A stretch of DNA of 64,000 bases. Origin: Paraspadella gotoi. Lineage: Eukaryota > Chaetognatha. Where the stretch lies: assembly GCA_051294375.1 (NCBI GenBank), contig CM119269.1, forward strand, positions 3,584,690 through 3,648,689. The letters run 5' to 3'. Position numbers and translations under genes: made by a program. A model generated the notes under the pieces. It had not been told where the DNA came from. It did no database searches and saw only the letters and a program-made list of their open reading frames with translations. Below, one piece after another: positions 13,994 through 35,995 of the stretch. Numbering within the stretch: position 1 is the stretch's first letter; each line of letters begins with the position of its first letter.

Positions 13994-15742
13994 TTGTGAA
14001 CGACGATTACCAATCGTTTTTACCGGCGATGATGCGACTGTGAAAAAAGACAAGTCGCTTCAGTCGACGATCGTCCAAACTTCAAATATTAAACAACTTC
14101 TAGTGCCATCTCCCGTTTTTCTTTCTTTACCCCTCCAAAAAAACAAAAACAAAAACAAAAACAAAAAAATTGATCGAACCGAATTACGTCTTGCCCTTTA
14201 ATTTCCGCCACGTTTTGCCCGCCTCTTTGTCACGGAAGAAACAAATTGTTCCAAAGGTCATGTCGTGTCACGTCATGTCATGTCATCTTCGAACTCGACA
14301 CCCCATTCGACCCTTACCAGTTTTCGTACTGTGACACACCGAGTCTCATTGTTTTGAAACCTTGTTATTTATTGGTATTTGTGGATGGGAATCTACGATT
14401 TTCGAATGTAGTAGTTAATTTTATTATCTACTTAAAACGATTTTTGGCTTTCTTTTCCTTTTCCTTTTCCTTTTTTTTTTTGGTTTTCTGTGCGTAGCAT
14501 TTCTATGAATTATCTAATTTTATTATAGAATCGATTGAATTATTTCGCTTGTATGACTTTTTTCCTTCACTATTTTCATTTTTTGGACAATCAATAAATT
14601 GGTATTTGACTAATGAAAAAGATTTTTTTTATATCATGGGTTCGCGCCCTTGTGGTGTCAATGCTAGTAAGCGGGACGGGGCCTTTAATCGACCTGTATT
14701 TGCGGACTACAGTTAGATCTGAAGTTTTGAAGCTACTAATAAAGAGGTGGTGACTTCTTTGGTCTGAATGTCTTAAAGTTAGCAAAAATATATATATTAG
14801 ATATAGTTTATATACTCTACGGAACAGTTTCTTGGCTTGCAATGCCCACTACAGTTACGAATCGAAATGTAGCCTTAGAGTTAACCGACTGTTCCACTCC
14901 ACGGCCACGTTGACGTCGATCAAGACGTCAGCGACGCAGAGATACACTCTGACGATGACGGCCGTCAAATCTATCGCCATTTTGGATCAAATCCATCGCC
15001 ATTTTGGATCAAAAGTTTCGCCGGGGGTCTAGACGTCAAGCGAAGGAAAAGTAAAAGAAAAAGAAGCGAAAAGAACGAAGAGGATGAAATGTTTCTCAAA
15101 AGCAATAACTGAATTGCGATGAGAGAGAGAGAGAGAGTCATTACTATATACAGTGGAATGTGGATAGAGATTTAGGCGCTTGATTATCGGATATGTGGAG
15201 CCGCCGTCCCGGCGTTTTAGTCAGATGATTTCGGCGTTTTGCCGCCTCGGTGGCGAATATACGATATTTTTGTCGGATGTGAAAAGGAGAGGAAAAGTAA
15301 ACATAAGGATCGATTGTTCTTAAAAAAATAACGGAAATGTGCCAACATAAAGTTAAAGAAGATTGAAGCGTTTCTTCTTTGCTTCTTAACAGGCTTCCTC
15401 GGCACCCTGTTTGAATGCCACGTTCCATGTTTTTCGATGTCCTTATTTTTTTCAGACGCGACGCCAATCTCTTATATTTTATCAAATCTTTTACACAGCA
15501 TTTCAAGTTCTCATTCGTTTGAGTTTCATCGTGTTTCGGCGAACCACTTTGCGGGGTGTAACTCATCGTTAGTATTGATAAAAAATGAAAAAAAATCCAG
15601 CGAGATAATAAAAAAGGATATCCCTTTACATCCTGACGTAACTTTGATCGATTGGAACAACAAATACGGCTTAAAATTGTCATTGAATATATACTTACTT
15701 AAACATTCAATTCAATGTTCTCTTAAAAGCTTGTCGAGAATA
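13994..15742. other. NAV 3'UTR and intergenic spacer
   Basis: This holds the probable NAV 3' untranslated region up to about 14.6 kb and then non-coding sequence. A 21-base segment reading roughly ATCGCCATTTTGGATCAAA is duplicated in tandem near 14970-15012. I see no conserved coding exon before the signal-peptide exon at 15743. Confidence 0.5.
14593..14598 (+). terminator. Poly(A) signal of the NAV gene
   Basis: AATAAA lies 600 bp after the NAV stop codon in AT-rich sequence with no other open frame, so it is the likely cleavage signal of the NAV transcript. Confidence 0.5.
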
Positions 15743-16617
15743 ATGGCCACATTTTTCTTTCTCGTTTTTTATTTTACGTCTTTCCTTTGGGCAAAGGAAA
15801 CACTTAGCCTTTTGCTTAAAGGTGAGATACTTTTTTACTTATAAAAAAACGGCATTCCTTATCTTAATTATACGTCTTATTATCCCTTATCTATACTATT
15901 TTATGATAAGTTCCGCTACCGTTTAGTTTTCTCATCTTAATACATTCTGATTAGTTTTTTTTTCCCTTTTCTATTTAAATGTCTTCCTAAACCAACCAGA
16001 CGATTCAACTTTAAGGATGGCAAATGTCACTGCTCATCGACAAGTAATGGGGTCACTTCGTGGATCCGAGATTCAACTGATTATTTTACGAAAACCCAGA
16101 GGTAATTCACACATTTACATTTATTTATGTTGATTTCACTCCATCAGTTAAATATGCAGAAATCCGTGTACAATTCAACAACTGCAAGTTCGGGACCTTT
16201 TGGCGAACGAGCGTCGAAGAAACTTTCACGGAAGGAGCGATCGAAAACAGTTCCCGTTGTCATTGCGCCTTTGATAGGCCGACCAACTGTAATCAACCTA
16301 AACATAAGATCAAACAGAATCAAGTTCTCTACTTTTGTTTATCGAAGGAAATTAGCGTCGTCAAGATTGAGTTGTTCAATTCCGGCTTCGGGGAGTTGGG
16401 ACCTAAAAGATTCGCTTTGCTGGGGCTTGATTGCTCCGAGATGGAATGCAGAGAAGGAATGAGAATAGATTTTAATAACTCTCCCTACGTGAGACTGGAA
16501 CCGAGAATTTTGAAAGTCAACGCTCGGGGTTTTAAATCCAAGTGCTGGGGCTTCGAATGCGTCGACGTTTATACCGACTATTGCCGGTTCAAATGGATCA
16601 AAGTTTGGAAAGATTAA
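15743..16617 (+). CDS. Secreted cysteine-rich protein, copy 1 (unknown family)
   Basis: Three exons, 15743-15821, 16000-16101 and 16148-16617, joined in phase 1/1 with good GT-AG sites, give 216 residues. Exon 1 encodes a hydrophobic leader (MATFFFLVFYFTSFLWA), a likely signal peptide. Exon 3 carries ten cysteines, including CHC, the spaced pair LDCSEMEC, the motif KCWGFEC and a final YCRFKWIKVW. The neighbouring gene at 16876-18483 has the same exon structure, phases and cysteine pattern, so the two are tandem duplicates. I do not recognise the fold; an extracellular disulphide-bonded role is inferred from the leader and cysteines only. AATAAA at 16697-16702 fits its 3' end. Confidence 0.75.
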
Positions 16618-16696
16618 AAGGACAGCTGGGACTGTAAAAGATACGATTGATAGTTTCGTGTAAACTGTGTATAAGTATTTGTATATGTAAAGTATA

Positions 16697-16702
16697 AATA
16701 AA
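16697..16702 (+). terminator. Poly(A) signal of secreted protein copy 1
   Basis: AATAAA lies 80 bp after the stop codon and before the start of the second copy, so the two paralogues are separate transcription units. Confidence 0.5.
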
Positions 16703-16875
16703 AAATCATGAAACGCCTTTTCCTTATCGATTATTAAAAATAAGGTGAGTTTAGGTTAGAATAGAAATAAAACCGAAAGGATTTGCTGCCCGTATTGATC
16801 GGGTGACACCGAAGACGTATTTCAATTATCTCGAAATATCCTGGCCTCACATCCAGTCTGGCATTTTCTGGAAAG

Positions 16876-18483
16876 ATGGAAATTTTTTCTCTCGCTTTTT
16901 TCATAAAACTTTTTTGTTGCGCGTTATTTATACCGAGAATTGAAACATTTGGGCTCCATTTCAAAGACGATGGTAAAAAAAAAAAAAATTGGTAATATTT
17001 TCATATATCATAATATCTTTAAATATTCAACTGACTTTTTTTATTTTTTTATTTTTTTCCTATTCTTAAAAGTTTTTGGTTGATATTTTTCTTTACTCTC
17101 CCAGGCGAAGCTAATTTCACGAAACGTCACCAAGGCAAAATCATTAGGACAAATCTCGCTGGTGGATTCGAAGTTCAATTAATTATACGCAAAAACAAAG
17201 GTACAGAAAAAAAAACTGCAATGTTTATTGATTATAGATAAAACTGACAAAGCCATTTTGTCATTTTGGATCAAGCGCGCCAACAGGCCAACAGGCCATC
17301 ACAGCCGTTGTCAGAAACCAAATCATTTCTTAAAATTTCATTTAAAATAAATCAAAATTTGAAGAGACAGTAATTATTAATATGTGTTAGTGATAGAACC
17401 GTTCATTATAAGCAGTCCCTGAGCTTCGGATCAGGCTGTAACACCGAGTTACAGGCGGGTTAAGCGCCCCGTCCCTCTTAACTGCCAGACGACCACCGGG
17501 CTAGAACCCCGGACCTTTGGGTTGGGAGGCGAATGACTTGCCTCCGGCATCAATGGCTGCTGATGAACGGTTGGTGGATTTTAGTCCACCATACATCCCC
17601 CCTCCCGTAGGGAGAAGTCTGTTGCGTCTCTTCAGTGAATTGTTGTTGTTGGTGGAAAGTTCATCACCAAGTTGAGGCATGTCGCCTGATGTGTTATGGG
17701 CGGAAAGTGCATCGCCAGGTTGAGGCATGTCGCCTGAGAGTGTTGTTGTTGCGTTGTGTTCGGAAGTCGGGCTCACCAATGAAGAGACAGTAATTATTAA
17801 TATGTGTTAATGATAGAACCATTCATTATAAGAAGTCCCTGAGCTTCGGATCAGGCTGTAACACCGAGTTACAGGCGGGTTAAGCGCCCCGTCCCTCTTA
17901 ACTGCCAGACGACCACGGGCTAGAACCCCGGACCTTTGGGTTGGGAGGCAAAATGACTTGCCTCCGGCACCAATGGCCGCTGATGAACGGTTGGTGGATT
18001 TTAGTTCACCATACATTTTAGATTGAATTTTCAATTGCAGAAACTCTCGTCAAGTTCGACAATTGCACATTTTGGGAGTTTCGACGTTTCTCCGAAGAAC
18101 CAAACATCGCAGCCTGCCAGTTGTGCGCCTGCGCCTTTGAAAAATATGATTTCTGCATCAAAAAAAATCGTGTGGCCCAACCAAATCAGGGATTTTTCTT
18201 TTGTTCGCCCCGGGAGATGACCGTCGTGCGATTCAAACTTTCCAATGGAAAAAAAGAACCCTGGGGACCGAAAAAGTTTTCCTTGTTGGGGCTGCATTGC
18301 GACTTTGAAGGCTGCAGCGTTGGGAGAAGAATCGTTTTTGATCGCGATGAATATGTCATTAGCAAAGAGGAAGTTTGGAGCGTCGACGATCATGGATTTG
18401 GATCAAAGTGTTGGGGTTTCGAATGCTTGGAGGCTTTCGAAGACAATTGCCGTTTCAAAATGATCCAACTGTGGGCGAAATGA
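16876..18483 (+). CDS. Secreted cysteine-rich protein, copy 2 (tandem paralogue)
   Basis: Exons 16876-16972, 17105-17200 and 18041-18483 join in phase 1/1 to give 211 residues. The first exon encodes MEIFSLAFFIKLFCCALF, a likely signal peptide. The second matches exon 2 of copy 1 (FEVQLIIRKNK versus SEIQLIILRKP). The third shares the sequence of motifs NCTFWEF, FFCSPRE, FSLLGLHC, FGSKCWGFEC and CRFKMIQLW with copy 1. Its last intron (17201-18040) is longer than that of copy 1 because two copies of a dispersed repeat sit there. Protein divergence is considerable, so the duplication is not recent. Function unknown. Confidence 0.75.
17360..17596 (+). repeat. Dispersed ~235-bp repeat, copy 1
   Basis: Begins TGAAGAGACAGTAATTATT and ends TTTTAGTCCACCATACATC. 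It is nearly identical to 17780-18016 and 18588-18827. On the minus strand it contains GGTTCTAGCCC, close to the pol III B-box consensus, suggesting a tRNA-derived SINE; this origin is inference. Confidence 0.75.
17780..18016 (+). repeat. Dispersed ~235-bp repeat, copy 2
   Basis: Same orientation as copy 1, with few substitutions and a one-base deletion near 17915. It ends 25 bp before the last exon of secreted gene copy 2, close to the branch-point region. Confidence 0.75.
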
Positions 18484-18587
18484 AGTCAACTTAATTGCAT
18501 TTTCGTTAGAAAGGAAAACAAGACCTTTCATCATGATATATTGATGAACATTTTCAATTTAGTAAGGACCCGTATTTTTTGTTAGTA

Positions 18588-18835
18588 ATGAAGAGACAGT
18601 AATTATTGTTATGTATTAGTGACAGAACTGTTCAATATAAGCAGTCCCTGAGTTTCGGATCAGGCTGTAACACCATGTTACAGGCGGGTTAAGCGCCCCG
18701 TCCCTCTTAACTGCCAGACGACCACCGGGCTAGAACCCCGGACCTTTGGGTTGGGAGGCAAATGACTTGCCTACGGCACCAATGGTCGCTGATGAACGGT
18801 TGGTGGATTTTAGTCCACCATACATCCCCCCCTCC
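18588..18835 (+). repeat. Dispersed ~235-bp repeat, copy 3
   Basis: Third copy, same orientation, just downstream of secreted gene copy 2. It keeps the GCAGTCCCTGAG and GCGGGTTAAGCGCCCCGTCC blocks. Confidence 0.75.
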
Positions 18836-18868
18836 CCACACTGCCTGATTTTTCAAAAAGACCTCCAG

Positions 18869-18902
18869 GTTAACGCCCTGCTCCTTCCTCCGTCCGCCTA
18901 TC

Positions 18903-18998
<96 letters not shown>

Positions 18999-19164
18999 TC
19001 ATATCGAGTAGAACAAGTCGAATTCTACATCTTGAAGTCGAACCAAAGGAAACGGAGCGTCTCGTCGTTCGTCACTTCTGCCTCAAGGAACTCCGAAGAC
19101 GATGATGATGACGACGACGACGATGACGATGACGACGATCACGTTGACCACGAGAATGACCCGC
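18869..19164 (+). CDS. Doubtful terminal exon with Glu-Arg and Asp tracts
   Basis: After an AG at 18867-18868 one frame stays open through a 90-bp GA repeat and reads GSYRVEQVEFYIL, a basic stretch, then about 13 aspartates and a TGA at 19162. An AATAAA follows at 19392-19397. The Asp tract comes from GAT/GAC triplets mixed enough to look coding. No upstream exon was identified and the GA repeat may simply be intronic, so this may be only the last exon of an unrecognised gene, or not a gene. Confidence 0.25.
18906..18994 (+). repeat. (GA)n microsatellite
   Basis: An almost pure 89-bp GA tract. Confidence 0.95.
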
Positions 19165-20576
19165 TACCAAACCAGAGAAGGTGATGACGAGAAAGTTGAC
19201 GCAAGCGATGATGACGACGATGACGACGACAACTCACAGGCAACATGGCGGTCAACATTTATACAGGCGATTACAAAAATGCCTCTTTTCTGTCTAAGGA
19301 TCTTTCTTTTTCTTCTTTTCTCATTCTCTCTTTCTTTCCCTTACTTTCGATCTCGCTTTCTATTTTGGAACCTTTCTCTCTCCCTTTCTCTAATAAAATA
19401 ACCATTTATCAATACCTATTAGCGGTTGCGTGGTTTTTTTATTTATTTACAAAAATATCTGAACTTTTACAAAAGAAAGTTGACCCTGAAAAAAAGAAAA
19501 ACCGTTAATTTTTTTTTATTTCAACGCGATTGATGGGGAAAAAAAATCGGGAGGGGATGAAAAGGGAAAGTAATGAATATTTATTAGTCACTTCGAAAAT
19601 GCATTTGGCCAAATTGACAGAGTATATTCAAAATTTTACTAAAAGGATTCTCAATGAATTGTTGTAAAGTGTAACCGATGAATATAACCAGAAATCTAAA
19701 CTCCCTAAACTCTGCACCAAATAGGAAAGGAAAATGAAAAAAATAACCGATAAAAAAGTTACACTGACCCAGACCATAGCAAATGCGAGAATATGTACAT
19801 TGTTACGTTTGAACATAAAAAAAGAGAAATTACGCGGAGCAAGTACTCGATGAAAATAATATTATAACAATTAATCGAGTAACATGACTGATAACAAGCG
19901 AATGCAGTCTAATCTCTACATTTCTCTATACAGATTGTACCATTATCCCGAAGAATAAAACCGATGACTGGTCAGAACAATCTGATGTGTAAATAGTTGG
20001 GAATTTAAAAGTATAAAATTATTTGTTGTGCTCATCGAATAGTATTATTATATATCTTGAAAAGATTTATTCGAAATGGGATTACCTTGATTTACAACCC
20101 AGCAAGGCTTTAAATAGTTTTTTTTTGTGCTGCACCACGCATAGTGCACAATACAAATTTGTGTGCTCAAATTTGTGTGGACTGTGCGACTATGCATGCT
20201 GATCACATTATTTCCAAACTTGCGTTCATCTCAAGGCACCCAGCAAACTTTCAAGATAAGACCCAACCTTTTGAACACGATGGTGATTAGTATTCGTTCG
20301 TATAGTTTTCCTTTTTTTTTTACACATCAAATGGAACTACTTTGAGTTTCACTAAGCGTTAAAGAATTTAGGGATAAGTCTTTTTTTCAACTAAAACTAC
20401 GGAACTACCATATTCTACTAACTGTTGACAAAAGTCCTACTATATGAATTTGTGTTAAAAAAATCCTTTTAAAGCTTAGTAATTGTAGTAGTATAAGTAA
20501 TAAAAAATAATGTATTAGCTTGTCGCTGTTGCGTGGTAGGAATTTTATCGTCGACAAAACGACGTCACTATTAATG

Positions 20577-20582
20577 TTTATT
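20577..20582 (-). terminator. Poly(A) signal of the Rh gene
   Basis: TTTATT on the plus strand is AATAAA on the minus strand, 184 bp beyond the Rh stop codon and just past the 22-bp minisatellite, which would therefore lie in the 3'UTR. Confidence 0.5.
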
Positions 20583-20605
20583 CGGCGTCGTTTTTCCGCG
20601 CGAAC

Positions 20606-20748
20606 GTGGCGTCGTTTTGATATCTTTGTGGCGTCGTTTTGATATCTTTGTGGCGTTGTTTTGACATCTTTGTGGCGTCGTTTTGACATCTTTGTGGCGT
20701 CGTTTTGATATCTTTGTGGCGTCGTTTTGACATCTTTGTGGCGTCGAT
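20606..20748. repeat. 22-bp minisatellite in the Rh 3'UTR
   Basis: About six and a half copies of a unit close to GTGGCGTCGTTTTGATATCT plus TT, alternating GATATC and GACATC. It starts 18 bp downstream of the Rh stop codon. Confidence 0.85.
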
Positions 20749-20765
20749 TTCGTCCTACGTTTTTC

Positions 20766-31468
<10,703 letters not shown>

Positions 31469-32410
31469 TTTTAATTTTTCTGGAAAAGAAAAAGAAAAAG
31501 AAACGAGATTAAAAATATGTATATATTTTTGCAGACGTTATAATTGGCAAATTAGACGCGTGTCGGAAAAATAAACGTTGGACTAACGCTGAACTCGACC
31601 CACAAGTTAACCAAACGGAAAAAAAAAATTTTAGTAACTGAGTTTTTTTAAATTTTTTCCATGCGCTACAACGCGGAGTAAACTTTATCGAATTAATGAG
31701 GCTAAAGCAAAGAAAATAACGGAGTTGAAGTTCGCGTAATTAAAATTGATCGATTCTAAAATTGAGATGTATTTTCTTTTTGGTAGTTTGAAAAAGGAAA
31801 CTTAATATTAAAATAAACACACATTGGAGGTGTGCAAACGGAATGTATTTGCTAAAGCATTTTATCTTTTTGATGGATGGTGACTGGCTTAAGTTTTTTT
31901 TTGTTGTTAATTTTATAACTGTGTACTCAATTTTGGTCAATTTTTTTTTACTCAATTTTTTGGACTAAATTCCAATGAAATTAAAACTAAAATGAAACTT
32001 TTTTTACTTTTCTTTTATCAGAAATGTAAATTGAAATTCAATTATGAATCAAAAGCTTTTAATTATTTTTCTAAATTTTAATTTTAAATAAAAAATGTTT
32101 ATATCACTAAGTGATTATAAAAATAAAGATTTTATTGACAAATCATTTTGGTGTGTTATCGCAGAAAAACATTAATCGAACCTCGAAAGAAATAAAGGCA
32201 AATGAATAGGGCGCGGTCGAAATGCTTAACGGCGCCAAGCAGGTTCGAGAGCTTGACGCCTCCAACGACCCCGGCGCCTTCAACAAAGGAGGCACCAATC
32301 ACGGTGACAAGGATTGTCCTTTATGTTTTTTTTTGTTTTTTTGTTTTCTTGAATCGGCTTAATCACCAATTTGTAGTGATAAATACTATGTTCCGCCCTT
32401 TGATTTTACG

Positions 32411-32464
<54 letters not shown>

Positions 32465-32467
32465 TTC
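32411..32467 (+). repeat. (CT)n microsatellite
   Basis: A CT tract with a few TTCT interruptions in the intergenic spacer. Confidence 0.9.
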
Positions 32468-33718
32468 TTATGTTTTTATGGGAATTTAATGAAGCCTTTC
32501 TAGAAAAATATTGATAAGTTTCTCACGATTTTTTTCTTCAAGAGTTTATGCAACTTTTAGCAATTTAAAATTTCACGCCGTTTAAGTTTTACGTGAGACA
32601 TCAAGAAATATGCCTCGACCACGAGACAATAAAATCGTTGTACTTGAAAATCATTGCAATTCGATCAAGAAGTTAAATTAAAATTGAATTCAAACCACAA
32701 TTCAAGGCAGAAAGCATTTCGATTGTGAAAGGGGAATCGACTTCACTTATCGATGCCTAAATTGATAAAAGCCTTAAAATTAAAAATAAATTGGAATCAA
32801 GAGAAATTGTTTTGAACCTGTTTCGTGGGTCAGAATGTGGGGTAATTTACGGGATTGAAGTCAGTTAAGCCTCCGGGCCGCGCACCTGGGTGGGGTCCAA
32901 CCGATATTTTTAGACAATTTATTCTTTCAAAAATAATCACAACGTTTTAAGAAGTTAAAAACGGTGGAAGCGCTAGTGATCTGCGACGAATAACGCCGTC
33001 GGTCTAATTCTTAATATCTAAATAGACATTTTATTCTTTCAAGTTTTTCGGTTGCGATGAAATCGCCTTGATTCGAGCCTTGAAAAACCATGGACTGAAA
33101 AAACCGGATCACGTTAAAGGGTTTTTGATCTGAAAACTCAAAAACAAAAAGAGAAAAAAAGGGAAATTGATATATAACATGGTTTCGCTTTGGTTTACAT
33201 TATTAAGTCTTATAAATATTGAAGTAATTAGAGTGGTAAAAACTTAAAGATAATTTGTTTCCAGTATTTTATTTATTAAATACGTACGTGAATATTATGT
33301 TTTTAGCTAAAATATGCGGCTAGTTCTAATCTAAGGAATAATCTTTAATACGCAATTTTTTCCAACAAATTTTTTTAGAAAGTTAATATTGCTTACCTTT
33401 CTTCCGTCCGAGATGTCAAAATATTTTAAGAATTTTTTTTTTTAGCATCGAAAATTTAAGTTTTTTTTTTTACATGCAATGAAAAATTAATAATTTAAGA
33501 TAAATTTCAGATTCACAAAAGATTTCCAGTTTTTCGTCTCTTTATTTTATGGAGGTCATTGAACTGAAACCTGAATGATAAACTCATGATGAATTATTTC
33601 AAATCGTAAAAGTAAAAGTAGTATTTCTAAACCAGTTATCTCTTCAGGAGGATGTTATTGTATTGTTAAAAGAGAGAGAATGAGGGGGAAAGAGAGAGAG
33701 AGAGAAGAATAGAGAGAG

Positions 33719-33775
33719 AAAGAAACAAAGAAATAAAGAAACAAAGAAATAAAGAAAGAAAGAAAAAAAGAAGGA

Positions 33776-33870
<95 letters not shown>
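33719..33870 (+). repeat. (GAAA)n microsatellite
   Basis: A GAAA tract, pure from about 33775, in the intergenic spacer. Confidence 0.95.
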
Positions 33871-33871
<1 letters not shown>

Positions 33872-34159
33872 GTTTATCAAAGCTGAGAATTCTCCAGAGA
33901 AAAGACAAGAATGTACGGAACAAAATCTTTTTAAGCTCGAATATGGTTTCAATTTCTCTGTTATTTTTTGGGGTTTTGTTTTTCACAATTTTTGTCCAAG
34001 AAAAACCCGACTGTTCTCTTTTTTCTTCACGCAAAAGCTCAAAGCTTAATATTGAGACAAAATCAACTAGGAAAGCTTTATTTTTTCTCAATAGCTTAGA
34101 CAGTTCATTCACCCTTCTAATTTCATTTCCGACATATAGTATTTGCTTTCGAATCTCAT

Positions 34160-34425
34160 TCCTCATATAACGACATTGGTACAACCAATATAAAAATTAT
34201 CCATTCATTTAATAAATAAGCTGTCTTTCCCTTGACTTTGGACAGGCTTTGGTGGTTTAAGGCCTCCATCCTTCTTACAAGATAATGACATCTGGCAGGC
34301 CCCTGCAATCAAGACTTTCTCACAGTCTCGTTCATTCACTCCCAGAGTACCTGGCTTCCCTATCAATGAAGTGGTAATGTTTCAAAGAATGTTTCAATTG
34401 TATGAAAATATCATTCTCCATTGTA
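34160..34425 (+). repeat. Dispersed repeat family B, copy 1
   Basis: About 265 bp closely matching 46246-46495: TTGGTACAACCAATATAAAAA, the block GGTGGTTTAAGGCCTCCATC, and TACCTGGCTTCCCTATCAAT. GGTTTAAGGCC resembles a pol III B box, so a SINE is likely. Confidence 0.7.
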
Positions 34426-35466
34426 TTAACCCGTTCCCAACCGATGCAGCTTTTCGTCACGGTGTGGCGACTGTCGCACCGTCACACTGTCACACTCAAC
34501 CCGCCCATCGCCACAGGCCGCGACGCGCCATCCGCCACCCGCCAGGCGCCACTTCGCACTTATGATTGATGATAAACAAATGAAGAGTCGCAGGTTTCGC
34601 TTTCGAGAGACGACGTTCGATTTCTGACGCAACGAAGATTCGCAAGGTGAGGTTTTTTTTTTTTTTTATTGACTGTCGTAGCGAATGAGACTTTTTTAAC
34701 GAGGATATTTCCATATCAAATCCCATTTAAAAATAAAAATTAAAAATATAAAGATAAAATTCTACATCCGACTTTTCCACTATTGAAATATTGGATATGG
34801 GTTTTACATGAGCGGATGTGCGATCATACACGAAGTAAAATTCATCAAAAATACATTAGCAACGAAAAAAAAAAAACACCAAAAAAATAAAGTTACAACT
34901 TTTTAAAACTTTATTTAAATTATTTTTAAATATAGGTGAGAAAAAAAAGATCGAAAACGAAAGAGATGGAGCGTAAACGAAAAAAAAAGGGAATCGGTTT
35001 GAATAGAAATTCCAAGATAAAAACCAAATGACGTTCGCGTTGCACCATTGCCAATTTTAAATCCGTCTGCACCCATTTTCGATTCCCCAAACGAGTCGCG
35101 TCCAAGGAAAATGCTCAGGGTCGTTTTCGGGACTGATGAGGAGAGAGACAGGAGAGCAGTAGAGAAGACAGAGAGAGAAGAGAGAGGAAGGAGAGCAGGA
35201 GGAGAGGCAAGAGAGAGAGAGAGAGAGATCGGCGTCCGAGTCCGTTTTGCGATCAGACAAAGTTTAAAGTTCATCCACAAGATGAATTCACTTGTTTGTT
35301 TTTTTAGACGGGGGGACGCATCGACCGGAGAAGCTCGTTAGTACAGCGATGCGCCGGTTCTATTTTTTTAGTAGAATAAGAATTAATTGATGAAGACCAC
35401 ATCGAGCAAATCGTCGATTGTGATCATTTTATTTTTCCTTCGTGTCGATTTTTCTTATCAAAGAAT

Positions 35467-35528
35467 AGGGAGAGAGAAGAGAGAGAGAGAGAGAAGAGAG
35501 AGAAGAAGAAGAGAAGAGAGAGAGAGCG

Positions 35529-35579
<51 letters not shown>

Positions 35580-35580
35580 G
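35467..35580 (+). repeat. GA-rich microsatellite
   Basis: GA repeats with AAG interruptions in the intergenic spacer. Confidence 0.85.
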
Positions 35581-35946
35581 ATAAAGGAATAACGCCCGGT
35601 GAAATTAAATTTACTCTCTACACTTAAGGGTGAGAATTTGGAAACTGTAATCGATGAAACGACTAAAAGATCATTTCCTGGCCGGTCATCGATCCGACTG
35701 CCCGATCGAAAAGTATCGTCGGTCTTAGATTGGTTCTGAGACCCTGTCCCCTGAGACCCTGTCCCCTGAGACCCTGTCCCCTGAGTACCTTTAGCGTGCA
35801 AAAAATTGCCCTCCCAAGGGGTCAACCCGAGGCATAAGAAAATGTCTACCCGTTGGGATGGTCTTTTTATTGTAGCAAGAGAAGCCGGGCTTCCTTAATC
35901 AATTTTTGACCAATGATTTTACTCCGATGAGTTTAGCCTTTTTGAA

Positions 35947-35995
35947 CGACGGTATACCGTATACGGTATACGGTATACGGTATACGGTATACAAT
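35947..35995. repeat. CGGTATA heptamer array with palindromic units
   Basis: About six copies of CGGTATA; adjoining units form self-complementary GTATAC and TATACCGTATACGGTATA. Confidence 0.85.

Larger units (their letters stand above)
19165..20765. other. Intergenic spacer between convergent genes
   Basis: AT-rich sequence with no open frame that looks coding. It includes the putative AATAAA at 19392 and the 3' region of the minus-strand Rh gene. Confidence 0.5.

Noticed and set aside
32200-32290. Minus-strand stretch reading ASFVEGAGVVGGVKLSNLLG.
   Set aside because: It could be an exon of an unknown gene, but there is no fitting splice pair and the Rh start codon downstream is already well supported.
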